Shown here: positions 1 through 12,273 of the stretch, piece by piece
Position numbering within the stretch: position 1 is the first letter of the stretch
Layout of the letters: each line of letters opens with the position of its first letter
Source: Acestrorhynchus altus
Taxonomy: Eukaryota; Chordata; Actinopteri; Characiformes; Acestrorhynchidae
Length of the DNA: 64,000 nt
Assembly (NCBI GenBank): GCA_034509495.1
Contig: CM067521.1
Coordinates: forward strand, 3,672,064 to 3,736,063
Direction: 5' to 3'
The notes under the pieces: model-generated
The model's input: the letters and a program-made list of their open reading frames with translations, nothing else
Database searches by the model: none
Told to the model about the DNA's origin: nothing
Translations under genes and position numbers: made by a program

Positions 1-867
1 CAGACCCCCTCAACTGGAAATCGGTGCTTGGAAAGGTAGTGTTCTTGGCTTTGGGCTTATGTATGAGGTCAGAGCAGTAAGCCTGCTCATACCATTAACA
101 GTAGTCATTTGTCTGGTCATTAATATTTGCTGCTCAGAAAAGTGAAAAGGCTGAATTCCAAACTTCCCACGCCGAAGATGAACACAGCACTGTGGAACTG
201 TGGAACAATGGAACTTTGGTTTCCTCAGTGTTAACATAGAAACTAAAACATAAGTTGTGAGTAAAAAAGAAGTAAAAATGCAATGCATATCATTACATCT
301 CTCGTAAATGGTACTAGATAACAGGGCAGCATGATATAAAAAAAATACAGAACTTTACAAGTTTGACTTATCATACAAAATATGATGATGATGTATAATA
401 ACTTTCGCTGACCCTATTATCACTCATTATATTTTTCATTATGCAAAGGACATAAATGAGCTGATGTTGTGTCTTTGTTTATAAACAGCTGTTCAATTTG
501 TTTCTTATATTTTATAATAGTTATATTCAAATTGCAATGTCTGAATATTTCTGATAATTAAAAGACCATTGCTTTATAATAGGGTGTAACTGCATTATTA
601 TGATATTACATGAACATTATATCAATGGCATTTAAGGTCTTAAAAATGGCAATAATATTGTTTATCTCAATTATTTCTGGGACAAAATATTGACCAAGAA
701 ATAATTGTGACAGACCTAGATTTAACATGTTATGTATGTCATGAACTCTGGCTCTCAAAAATAAATGATAGTGGGCAGATCTACTCTGCCTCTGTCATGT
801 GCAGCCCTACTGGTTACTACACACCTCTGAATACATTTTTCTTCAGTAAGACGATTAAATGGTGAAT
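1..867. other. AT-rich non-coding DNA downstream of grm6
   Basis: No coding exon, RNA gene or clear repeat was recognised here. The stretch is AT-rich and lies beyond the 3' end of grm6 on the minus strand. Short open frames in it have no recognisable protein features. Confidence 0.5.
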
Positions 868-1060
868 CACATTTACATTTACATTGACGGTGTTTAGCAG
901 ACGCCCTTTTCCAGAGCGACTTACAAAAGTGCTTTGCTGTTCACTCAGAAAATATCCTTAACTAGTAGACGAGGCTAGAATCTAGAGATTCCTTACACTT
1001 AGATCCTGTTGAAAACAAATGTCTTTATGGAGTTAAATCCTCCTGAAACCGAGGGGTCTT
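868..1060 (-). repeat. L2-type LINE 3' tail
   Basis: Read on the minus strand, this ends in the LINE-like tail GTCGCTCTGGAAAAGGGCG..CTGCTAAA followed by imperfect TGTAAA repeats. It is clearly related to the tail of the plus-strand copy at 2735-3246 (shared 'caggaggatttaactccat' and 'agcaaagcacttttgtaagt'). It sits just beyond the grm6 stop codon and could form part of the grm6 3' untranslated region. The class (L2) is from general knowledge of such tails. Confidence 0.65.
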
Positions 1061-1090
1061 CAATCTGCAGTAAATAGTCAGTATGTTGTG

Positions 1091-1096
1091 TTTAAT
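1091..1096 (-). promoter_or_regulatory. possible ATTAAA poly(A) signal of grm6
   Basis: The minus strand reads ATTAAA about 42 nt past the grm6 stop codon. It is the commonest variant of AATAAA, and I saw no canonical AATAAA closer to the stop. A very short 3' UTR would be unusual for this gene, so a more distal site outside the window is equally possible. Confidence 0.25.
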
Positions 1097-1137
1097 GTGT
1101 GGTAAATTAAAGAAAACCTCAAAAACCCAAACCTTCC

Positions 1138-1377
1138 TCACTGTGACCGATCAGGCTCCACTTTGGTCTCCCCGTTCTGCTTGTCGCTGGACTTCTGGGA
1201 GAGCCGTGAGGAGACAGCAGCAGCCTGGGCCACCGATTTAAAGCTGCGCTTCCTCTTCTGCACGTTCTGCTCTGGGTGGAAGATGATGACATAGACTTTA
1301 GGGATGTAGAGCATTCCGAGTGAGACGGTGGCACTCAGGCTCATGGACACGGTCAGTGTGGTCGTCTGGATGAACAT
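1138..1377 (-). CDS. grm6: grm6 last coding exon (TM7 and C-terminal tail)
   Basis: 240 nt, phase 0, residues 821-899 and a TAG stop. It begins MFIQTTTLTV after the acceptor ..GAGCCAG and encodes TM7 (ending LGMLYIPKVYVIIF), the conserved HPEQNVQKRKRS motif and a short Ser/Lys-rich tail ending EPDRSQ. The tail is about as short as that of mammalian mGluR6, without the long mGluR4/7/8 tail. Confidence 0.9.
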   Translation of the reverse strand: MFIQTTTLTVSMSLSATVSLGMLYIPKVYVIIFHPEQNVQKRKRSFKSVAQAAAVSSRLSQKSSDKQNGETKVEPDRSQ

Positions 1378-4300
1378 CTGGCTCAGGCGAAAAAAATAAA
1401 TAAATAAATAAATAAATAACAGATTAAAAAGCACTACTGTCAGTTCCAGCAGTCTGGGGTCCTGTATCACATGACATTTGCGAGACAGCACTCTGAGCTT
1501 GATTCACTCTTCATTTCTCTTTCTGTATAATCATTAGAGCGGCTATGGCCCAGTTATTGAGGCTATGCTGAAAAACCAATTAATCAGCAGGGCGGATGGG
1601 TTATAATGTTTACTCTTGATTGATAAAAGCCTGTGAAACGAACCATTCAATAAACAATTCAATCAGCTTAGTCTAAATTACTGCATAAGCCCCATGTAGC
1701 ACCAGATCAGAGTTGCATTTTGTTTGCAAGTGCATAGAACAATGCTCTGTGGGCGTATGTGTTTAACCTTTAGACCCCTCGGCCAATGTGGTGTGAAGTT
1801 TTGATCGTCTGATGTACTTTTACGATTTAGGGAACAAAATAGAAAAGTATTTATATGAGACACACATACCATATATTGTTATTTTCAGGATATTCTAGGC
1901 TACTGAAATTTTTCTTTATTTGAGATGTAATTTTTTTTAAATATTTTTATGAATTTGACCATGATATGATTAAAAATGAATTGTGGCTTTTCTTATAAGG
2001 CCTAAAAACACTTTATATCTCAGAAAACCTGTGGGAAATTGATCATCCAGAGTGACTGGTGATGCAATAATTTTGGTATTAGCAATTTTATTTTAAAATT
2101 TGAACAATGTCAGCATAAAAAAACAGCCCCCCCTTTTCTCATTTTCCTCTATAACCCAATATCTGGGTCAGTGATGTCATTAGAACAACACCCCCCCACA
2201 CACACACACACACACACCCCGATCAGTCAGAGTCTGTATGCAGGTTGAGCATGTACATGTGGTGCATTAAGCCACCTTTACACCAGATGCTCATATGTTG
2301 CCTATTCTGTCTACACCTATTTGCCGACTGTCAAACATTAAAAAATTTGATTGATTTGAATGATTTTCAGTCATTTGATTTGCTTTCGGAGATGTGAATT
2401 ATGGCGATCCGGGAACTTAAACTAAAATATTTGCTTGTTTGATTAAGGGTCTAGACATAGACTTCATACCATTTATAGATAGAATAGATAGAAGTATAGT
2501 GGGAGATGAGGGCAGTTTTCTTGTGAGGGAAAAGTTAGAACACCCATTTATTCCCAGTTAAAATGCTTTTTGGAGGAGCCGGTCTTTAAACCTCAGACAT
2601 TAGTTTGGTTTGCTCTTGATTGTTGAAGTGAGTGGGATCTCCATAAGAAGGTTGTAGAAGGTTGATAATATAAAAACTGGGAAGGGATTTAAAAAGAAAT
2701 CAGCCATTCCACTGTTAGGAAAATAAATTACAAGTGGAGAACATCAGTCATGTAACTCCTCTGCTGCGTTCCCTTCATTGGCTCCCTGTAGCTGCATCAG
2801 ATTCAAAACCTTGATGCTGGCCTACAAAGCCAAAAATGGACCAGCCCCTCCATACATGATGGCAATGGTCAAAACTCGAGCTGCACCAAGAGCCCTTCGA
2901 GCTTCAAGTACAGCTCGGCTTGACCCACCGTCCCTCAGGATGCAAGGTAAACATGCATCCAGACTCTTTTCTGTTCTGGCACCAAAATGGTGGAATGAAC
3001 TTCCCCTGGGAGTCCGAACAGCCGAGTCCCTCAATGTCTTCAAACGCAGACTGAAGACACATCTGTTTCAGGAGGATTTAACTCCATAAAGACTTTTGTT
3101 TCAACATGGTCTAAATGTGTGGAATCTCTAGATTCCAGCCTCGTCTACTAGCTAAGGATGTTCTAAGTAAACAGCAAAGCACTTTTGTAAGTCGCTCTGG
3201 ATAAGGGCGTCTGCTAAAGGCCACAAATGTAAATGTAAATGTAAATCTATAACATCAGTTTACCAGAGAACATCTAGACAAAGAGCAGGACTACTGGAAC
3301 TATGTGCTTTGGACAGATGAACCCAACATTGAATTATCTGGGCACAGTTACAGAAGCAGCATTTTAGCACAATAGCCTCATACCAGCTGTGAAGTATAGT
3401 GGTGGAAGTGTCATGGTTTGGGTTTGCTTTGCTGCAGCAGCGCATGGAGAGTGTGGACCATGCAACATGACAACATGACCCAAAACAGTTCAAGTGGCTG
3501 AAAAGAAAAAGAGTTGTGGACTGGCTGAATCAAAGCCCAGATCTTAATGTCATTGAGATGCTGTGGGGTGAATTGAAAGAAACCATTATTGGGGAAATAC
3601 CAACTATTAGGGCTCTAAACCTTTCCTTAATTGACAGTTATTTGTTAAATAGATAATAAAGTGTTTTTTTTAGTTTTTTTATTCAAAGGTGAAGGAATTA
3701 CATCACCTTTATTTAAAGATGTTGATTAAAATATTTTTAATACAGGTGATGTAATTCCATCAGTTTTGAAAAAAGAAGATCAAATGTTGATTTGACCACA
3801 TTTCTTAATAAAATAAACATTTAATGAAACGTCCTAATATTTTCACATGACTGTATGTGGCACAAACAAGCTGTTTTTACACCTGATGTGACATTATGTC
3901 AAATATCAATATATCCTGTTATTATAAATACCTATTTTAATAGAATAAGGTTTTCCTTTGCCCTCAAAAACAGCTTTTATTCTAAACTGTGTGATTGAAT
4001 CCAGTTATTTTCCCCCAGATGTTTCTGAAATATCCATTCCACCACACACCAAATGTGTTCTATTGGACTCAAAACTGGTCTCTGGAAATGCCTGGAAGAA
4101 TCCTGAACTCACCGTTTTGTTCATTAAACCAGATGAAGATGAATTTTGATTTATAACATGGTGGATTACCATGCTAACAGTTGCAAGTAGAAGATAAGTA
4201 AATTGTGGCCATGAAGGGATGCATCAGGTCAGCAACAACACTCAAATGTTCTGTGACATTCAGGTAATGATTGGTTAGTATTAATGGGCCCAAAGTGTGC

Positions 4301-5153
4301 CAAGAAGTCATTCCCCCACCATTGCATCTCCAAATGCACCAGCATGGAGTGACAAAAGGCTTGGATTGGGTCCACAGATTCATGCTACTGGCACTTAATT
4401 CTAACCCTGCCACCTGCATCTGCATGATTGTATGCATTGCACTGATGCTACATGAATGGCTGAGAATTGCAATTAAACAGTTACATTGAACAGAATACAT
4501 TGAACGGTTTTGGATCTTTGATGTGCAGCATCTGTGTTGTCTGGTAGGAAACAGTATTAGCATCTATCTGGTATCTGTAAAGCAACCCAAAGAAGATTCA
4601 CTGAGCCCATAACATGTGATGCACAAACGTAGTGCCCTTGTGTGTGATGTAAGAGAACAGAGGGATACCTTTGCTAAGAGCATTGTTACCCTCCCCAGGA
4701 GTGCTCCACCAGCAAATATCACATCAAGAGCAAAGCATAGTCCACCAGCACATAAAGGAATGTCATCTGGGCCAGGACAGCTTACCATCATTGAACCAAA
4801 AATGATTTCAGAATTATACCTGCAAATTCTAAAGGAAAATATCGGGACTGTGAACTGAATCTCAAGAGAATGTGGGTCATGTATCAAGACAACGACTAAA
4901 AACACAAAATGTTCAACTAAATAATAGTTAATGGAAGAATAAGGTTAATGATTTGGAATGGCCCAGTCAGAGTCCTGACCTCAATCCAATTGCAATGTTG
5001 TGGAAGGACCTGAAGCAAGCTGTTCGTGGGAGGAAACCCATCAACATAACAGAGCTGAAGCTGATTTTTATGGAGGAATCGGCTAAAAGTGCAGGACTAA
5101 TCAACAGTCACTGGAAACATTTAGTTATAAATTATGACAAATAAATAAATAAA

Positions 5154-5194
<41 letters not shown>

Positions 5195-8100
5195 GTGAGT
5201 CTCTTCAAACACTTTACACCCCACTGTAGTGAAAGCCAGAGAACAACCTTTTGAAAAACCTTTTCTCTCCAATTTTTCCATATTTGATTTTTTAAATAAA
5301 TGTAACCATTTATTTCAAAAATCAAATATGGTAAAATTGGAGATAAAAGGTTTTTCATGTGAGACGAATGATCTAATTGTTTGCATGCCGCAAATCTACT
5401 GGTTGTTCTCTGTAAAGGGTGGATGAGTGGACTGACCATCATTAAAAAACAGCAAATTCAGTATATTAATACAGGCGGTGTTTCAAATCAGACTGATATT
5501 ATAATTTTACTCACAATTGATATCGAGAGGACTGTGAAGACTATGAGAATAGTGTGATATGGAGGCAAAAACTGGTAACAGCTTGCTGATTGGTGCAAAC
5601 TGAACAGACTCTTTGGCAATGAAACCCATCCGACCCTTTCTCTGTTTCTCTCGCTTTTACTCAGCTGCTTTCATTTCTAACTTAAAAGACTTAAAGAGCA
5701 CCTCAGGCGGAGTGGCTTTGTGACTGACCCCCTCCTATTACACACACACACACACACACGCGCGCGCCTGCGCGCACACACGCACACACACGCCATCTCT
5801 CTCTTGTTCACAATACACTCTCCTTTATAAAGACTGCTTTAGTGGTCCAAACATCTCCCACAGAATGAAAAGGAAGAAGGCGTGTAAGTGAACAGTGTGC
5901 AGATCTGAGAATGCCACAACCGTGTCCATCAGGCAGGGCACAGCACTGCTTGTGTGGTATAAAATTGCTTAGGAAGAAAATTCCTTTGACATTGGTCCAC
6001 TAATGGAAGTGTCTTTATTCAGATGCAGACGGTTGTGTAATCTGTAACTTTCAGCAAATGCAGGAGATGCACAATAAAAGGCAGCATATATTTATAAATC
6101 TTGCTCATTTTCCCCTAAATATTGTCTAAAACCTGTTACATATTGATTTACCAAAAAAAGTTAAAAACAAACAAAATAGTAAAAATAGCAATAGTGTTCT
6201 TAACCTTCGATCTTTTTTTCTAAATACTAAAATCATTGAAAAAATGTCTTAACATTTAGAACCCTTAGAAAAGTATTTATAGGAGACAGTCACACATACC
6301 AAATATTATTTTCAGGAGATCCTAGACTTCTCAAATATCTCTCCATTGGAGTTGTAAATATTAATAAAATTTTAATATTTTGACCTTTGACAATCAAAAA
6401 TTTACTTGTACCTACATATTTTATGTGTTCTACTTAATATCTACAATATCTGGGTCAGTGACATAATCAGACCCACCCCTGTTTGCTGATACGTCTCTCT
6501 GATCCCAAATGATTTAGTAAGTCTTTTAGTTTGTTATAATATGTGTATCATATCTGTAGGTTACTCTGATCCTGAGATATGAAGCCTAGAAAATGGCACG
6601 TTACTGTCCACAAAGTGTGGATCTCAGGTTCTAAGAATGGATCGACTAAACAGATGAAGCAGAAAGAGAGAATCGATTGAATATTCCTTCAAACTCGTTC
6701 TTTATCCCTTTAAACACACCCTTCTGTACCTTCTCTGTGGACTGTGCTGTTCCAAAGAAGATGGGTACGAACGCCAGCCAGATGATACAGGTGGTGTACA
6801 TGGTGAAGCCAATGGGTTTAGCCTCGTTGAAGGTTTCGGGAACACCACGGCTCTTTATGGCATAAACCGTGCACGTGACCATCAGCACCATGCTGTAACT
6901 TAAGCATCCAATCAAAGACAGGTCGGACATGTCACACTTCAGGATCCCTCTGGCTAGTTCAGGGTTTGGGGGACGCAGCTCCTCAAAGTCAATTATAGTG
7001 TGAGGGGGAACCACGCCAAACCAGATGAAAATACTTAACAGCTGGAAGAGACAAAAAATGACATCATATTACTCAGTGTGTCCACATTACATCACTGCAA
7101 AAGTGCCAAAACCTTGAGCAATTAAAATGTTTTAAACCTTTATATTCTGACAATAAGTTGAGTATTTGACTGTATTACAGTATGCTAGGGCTGGACGATA
7201 TTGGCTATTGCAATATTTATTGAGATATTAAAACAACACATGCCTTTTTTACACATTACAAGATTTTCTGTTTTTAGGGTTTGATTTAATTTGGTACATG
7301 TGAGATTGCACATCCTGCAAGGTGAATATCGTGAACACGCCATTGCAATGGCAATGCTGAAATGATTTATCGTGCACCCCTACACAATACAAATTATAAT
7401 ACAATGCATTGCACACTTTTGAAATGCCCACTTTTCAAAAGCAGCACACTTGCTTTTTTCTCCTTCATATTATTCCAATTGTCCAGGATGCTCCCCACAC
7501 TAGGGGCGTGAATAGAGGCACATGCCTCCTTCGGACCTGTGATGCTCAGATCATAGTACTAAAGCATCAGACCACTGATCCACACACTGAGCATATTTAC
7601 TTTGATGTAACAAAGCACTGCCTGGATGAATTTTCATCAGACATGCTTAGAAATGGTTAAGCACACTGACATACATAAAATCATAAGAACTTTTATTCTA
7701 ATATCAGTGAATGTTTGACAAATTCTAATGCATGGGGGTGTGTACCAACATCACACACAACCTCACTCCTGCTGTGCCCGAATATCATCAAGGGGTTTAC
7801 ATCCCGTGGAGGTCACGGATGACACAGAGAGCATTTAGTTCCTTGCATGGCCTGATAAGAAGGAGGTCACCCCTGATGTACATGTAGTCCCACAGAAAGC
7901 TCAAGTGTAACAATCCCATCCAAAAGGACACGGAGGATTTGACAAGCACAAGCAATAGCCAAGACCAAGCTGGCTGGCTGGTCATCTGCATACCCTGGAC
8001 ACTCCCACTGGGCCTTCCCACATGCTGAGAGTGGATGGGAGCCTTGTAAGGGCCAACAATTCTGGGAACACAGTTCCATCTTACTGTGGCTCCAGTCCTC

Positions 8101-11100
8101 TGCCCAATCTCCTGTATGCATTGAGATGTTCTCTTGGTTCCTCTGGCATAAGAGCTGGTGTTACTACCAACTAGTCATTCACCACTGACCACAGGAAAGC
8201 TGGCTTTGTAAGACAGTTAATAAACGCTAGTACCAGGACCAGGCAGTCAGTGATTGCAAGCATTTATTTACCTGATTATTTCGCTGAAATATAAAATATA
8301 TGCTTATAACTGTTTTAGTCCAAATACTTTTGAGTCTCTAAAGCCCCTTTATTAAAGTCTACATTTCGTTTAAACAAGGTGATTTAAACTGTGTCTCTGT
8401 CTATGCATATGGACCTGATGTATACATTTTATACGCACTATTAAAATACATGACACGTAAGCATTTGAGGGTGAAAAGGATGAGCAGCATGGCCAGTAGC
8501 AGCACTTTCATCACGACTGCACTCAGTACTTTACAGTTACCTCAATCAATTATTTAGTGAAGGAAATGTCAGTGGCCAAAAAAACCTGTTCTGGGAGTAC
8601 TAAAGTATACCAAACATCCACTGAGCATTAAAACACAGAGAACCTACCACAAAGTGTTCTCACATCTCAAGATTTGAACGGCAAAATACTTGACAGTGGT
8701 CCAAATAAAATAAAAAGACAACCTGAAAGTCCATTATTATTTTTGTTATTTATGTATTATCAGTATTATCCCTTCAGGACTTTCATTCTGAAATTTGCTA
8801 TAACCCAATGTTTGGGTCAGTGATGTCATTAGCCCTGTCCTCCCTGACTGATCAGTCAGAGTCTGTATGCAGACTCCGGCTGTTTAACAGGTACAGTAAT
8901 CACTGTAATCACTGTGTCAGTGTTATTCACTTCACCTGTTAGTGAGCGGCATTTGGAAAGTTTATTTTCAAAGAATAACTTTTTGTTATTTTTTTAATGG
9001 TTTGTGTGGCGGCAGGAACAGCCATGCATTTACATTTGACTCGCCAGTATCCGGAGGAAAGGCATCTCCGTTTTAATCTATAACAGTGAACCAGTTCCAC
9101 ACAGGAGCCATCTGATACTTTTTCACTTGAAACCACGCACAAAAAAAATGTCATGTTCTGTATGCAATCAGGACACGTCACTGTACCTGCACTGAGATGA
9201 GGATGAACGTAATTATGAGCTGGGAGGTGGGACTGATGAATTTGGGAGGAGTCACAGACTTCTTGCCCTGTTCGAAAATGCGATAGATGCGGTTGGTTTT
9301 GGTCAGCATAGCCGAGTAGCTGATGCACATTCCGAGTCCAAGCAGCAGGCGGCGGAATGCACATACCACTGCACCAGGCTCCGCAATCATCAAAAACGTG
9401 ATGAGGTAGATGAGGAAAATTCCAGTCAGCAGGACGTAGCTGAGCTCACGGCCAGATGCACGGACAATCGGTGTGTCATTAAAACGGATGAAGGTAACAA
9501 TGACGCCAGTGGTAGCCAGGATTCCCAGGACGGCCAAGAAAACTGGAATAATGGCCCAGGGAGAGCTCCATTCCAGCTTGATGATGGGCGTAGGCCTGCA
9601 GCCGGTGCGATTGGGCGTGGGTCGCATGTCAAATGGACATGTGTCACAGTTAAACTCATCCAGAAGGAACTGATACCCATCACACAGCTCACAGTGCCAG
9701 CAACACGGAACACCCTTCACCATCCGCTTCCGCTCGCCTGACTCGCACGGAAAACTGCAGACCGAGTCTGGAATCTGTTTATCTCCTCCTGACCACTGCA
9801 TGTCCTCCGCCTTACAGAGACAGAGACAAGAAGACAAAACCAGAAAATGTAGGTTAAAAGGGAGGTAATCTAGTGGCAGAATATGTATTAACCCTTAGAA
9901 CCCGATCCACACTTCTCATCATTGTGTGATGAATTATCAGGGACTAATCCAGCTCACAAAACAGCTAAAAACGCAGTTTTAGCAGCTTCTCTTGCTTTGT
10001 GCGCCTCAACCGTTTTTGCTAGGCAGCTGCTTAGAAGAACCCATGGCTGCTGTTTTATGGAACAAGGTTAGAGGAGTCTAGTTGTCATGATTGTGGTCCT
10101 GTGACAATATCCTAACTTCCGTGTGTGCTGTCTGAATATGAGCTTTTTATCACTGAGTACACATGAAAATTCCGATACAGGACAATAGAGCATTGAATCA
10201 TCAGTATTTGTGAGGAAGAACGGACCAAAACTTGGTCCAAACTGCAGGTGATTGCTGCTAAATAAGGACCATTACATTATTTCGTTATCTTCTAGCTGTG
10301 GAATGTTTACATACACTAATGGATGCAATATTATGACCATCTTGTTTCTACACCAGCTCCTCTGTTCATACAGGAGCACTTTATACTTCTATAATTAAAG
10401 ACTTTAGTCCATCTGTTTCTCTACATACTTTATTATCCTTCTTTCACCCTGATCTTCAATGGTCAAGACCACCACATGGCAGGTATGGTGGTGTATGGTG
10501 GTATGGTGATGGGAACAGTCCACCAACCAGAAATATCCAGCCAACAGTGTCCTGTGAGCACTGATGAAGAACTAGAGGGTGACCAACACAAACTGTGCAG
10601 AAACAGATTAACTTCTGTCTCTGACTTTACATCTACAAGGTGGAGCAACTAGGTTAGAGTGTCTAATGAATGGACAGTAATTAAACACTCCAGCAGCACT
10701 GCTGTCTCTGATCCATTCATACCAGCAACACACACTAACACACCACCACCATGTCTGTGTGACTGTATTGCTGAGAATGACCCACCACCCACATATTAGC
10801 TGTGGTGGTCCTGGGGGTCCTGACCATTGAAAATCATGGTGAAAGGTGAATAACAAAGTATGCAGAGAAACAGATGTAGAAACTAGGAGGTGGTCATACT
10901 TGTAAAAACTAAATTGTAAAACAATGAAAAAGTGTGTGAAAAAAAGATCAATTTTGTTCATAATTAAATTGTAAAGTGAAAATATCTCATGTTATATTCG
11001 TGTGTAAAGTTTTTTTTTATCAGCATGGTTATATTTCTAAGCTCCATAAGAGCTTGCATCACTGTGGACAGCAGCTGAGTCCTGCTGGAAAAGGAAATCA

Positions 11101-12190
11101 GAAAAATCCAAGATCATCATTTCAGACATAAGTTGTTGCAAACAAAAGTACAAGTTGTTGTTTTGCCACTTGTTAAGGTCTGAAACTGGTCTGAATAATC
11201 AAGAACAACCCAAGAACCATCAAGGCACTGGAAGCTGCTTTAATACTAGTGTCACATTTTAGAGTCAAGTGGGACTTAAATCGCCATGGACTAAGAACCT
11301 GCCATCCAAGAAAGAAAACCCTGCTGAGCTTGGCAAGGATATTTATAATAATGTTATCTTCAGTTTACTTGACAATTGTCCAAATAAAACAAAAAACAAC
11401 CTAAAAATCCTTTATTATTTTTGATATTCATGGATGTATCAGCATTATCCCTTCTCAGGACTTATATTTTGAAATTTGAACTCTGATCAAAGAAAGATAG
11501 CAATGATAAGATGTGATTTTTAACTAGGGTATTTAGAGTCTTGTTCTTTGTTTTGATATGATATGTGTATCATGTCTGTCTGTTACTCTGATCCTGAATT
11601 ATAAAGTCTAGAAAACAGCATGTAATGACCCAGAAAGTGTGGATCTAGGAACGTAAGGGTTAAAACACTCATGTCTGTCCACTATGGGTGGTAAGGCCTT
11701 CTATAGCACTTTCCCAGTCCACACGTGACACTGTGATCTGAGGAATGTTAAATGCCCATACAACGTCAGAAATGGAATGTCTCCTCCATCTGCGCTCACT
11801 ATCATGCCTCACTCAAACACAGCGTGTGTTTACTGTTACACTCTTACTGAGCCACATTAGTTTTATTACTGTAATCCAGGTACAAAGAATTGTCTAAAAT
11901 TCTTTATAAACTGTCCCTAAATACAGTATCTTCGACATGTCTGTGAATAACATGCCTACATTGAGTCGCAGGTGATTGGTCCACTGGCCAATGTTTTTGT
12001 ATCCCGGGTTGGTAGAGTTGGAGAGCTGGTACTGGAAGATATCGTAACGCCCAGGGGCATCACCATCCTCATTAAACATCACCCCTGTACCTGCACTGCC
12101 TGCGGAGCCAGAGAGGGAAAGTTAACACCAGATATGGGAAAGGAGCTTATTTAGTTCAAATACAGCAACCTCTTAGACCTACACACACAA

Positions 12191-12273
<83 letters not shown>

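Larger units (their letters stand above)
1378..6729 (-). other. grm6 last intron, filled with transposon remnants
   Basis: 5.35-kb intron with donor GTACAG at 6729 and acceptor at 1378. It holds an L2 fragment, several degraded Tc1-like pieces, a hairpin, and pieces of the dispersed family that shares 'aaagtatttata.gagac' (about 1838 and 6275). The parts between these are AT-rich, and nothing else was recognised there. Confidence 0.8.
9811..11959 (-). other. grm6 intron with nested non-autonomous elements
   Basis: Holds almost nothing but the TTAA-flanked element at 9892-11659, which itself contains a palindromic element. The part at 11035-11350 resembles a degraded DNA-transposon open frame but is not identifiable. 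Confidence 0.75.
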
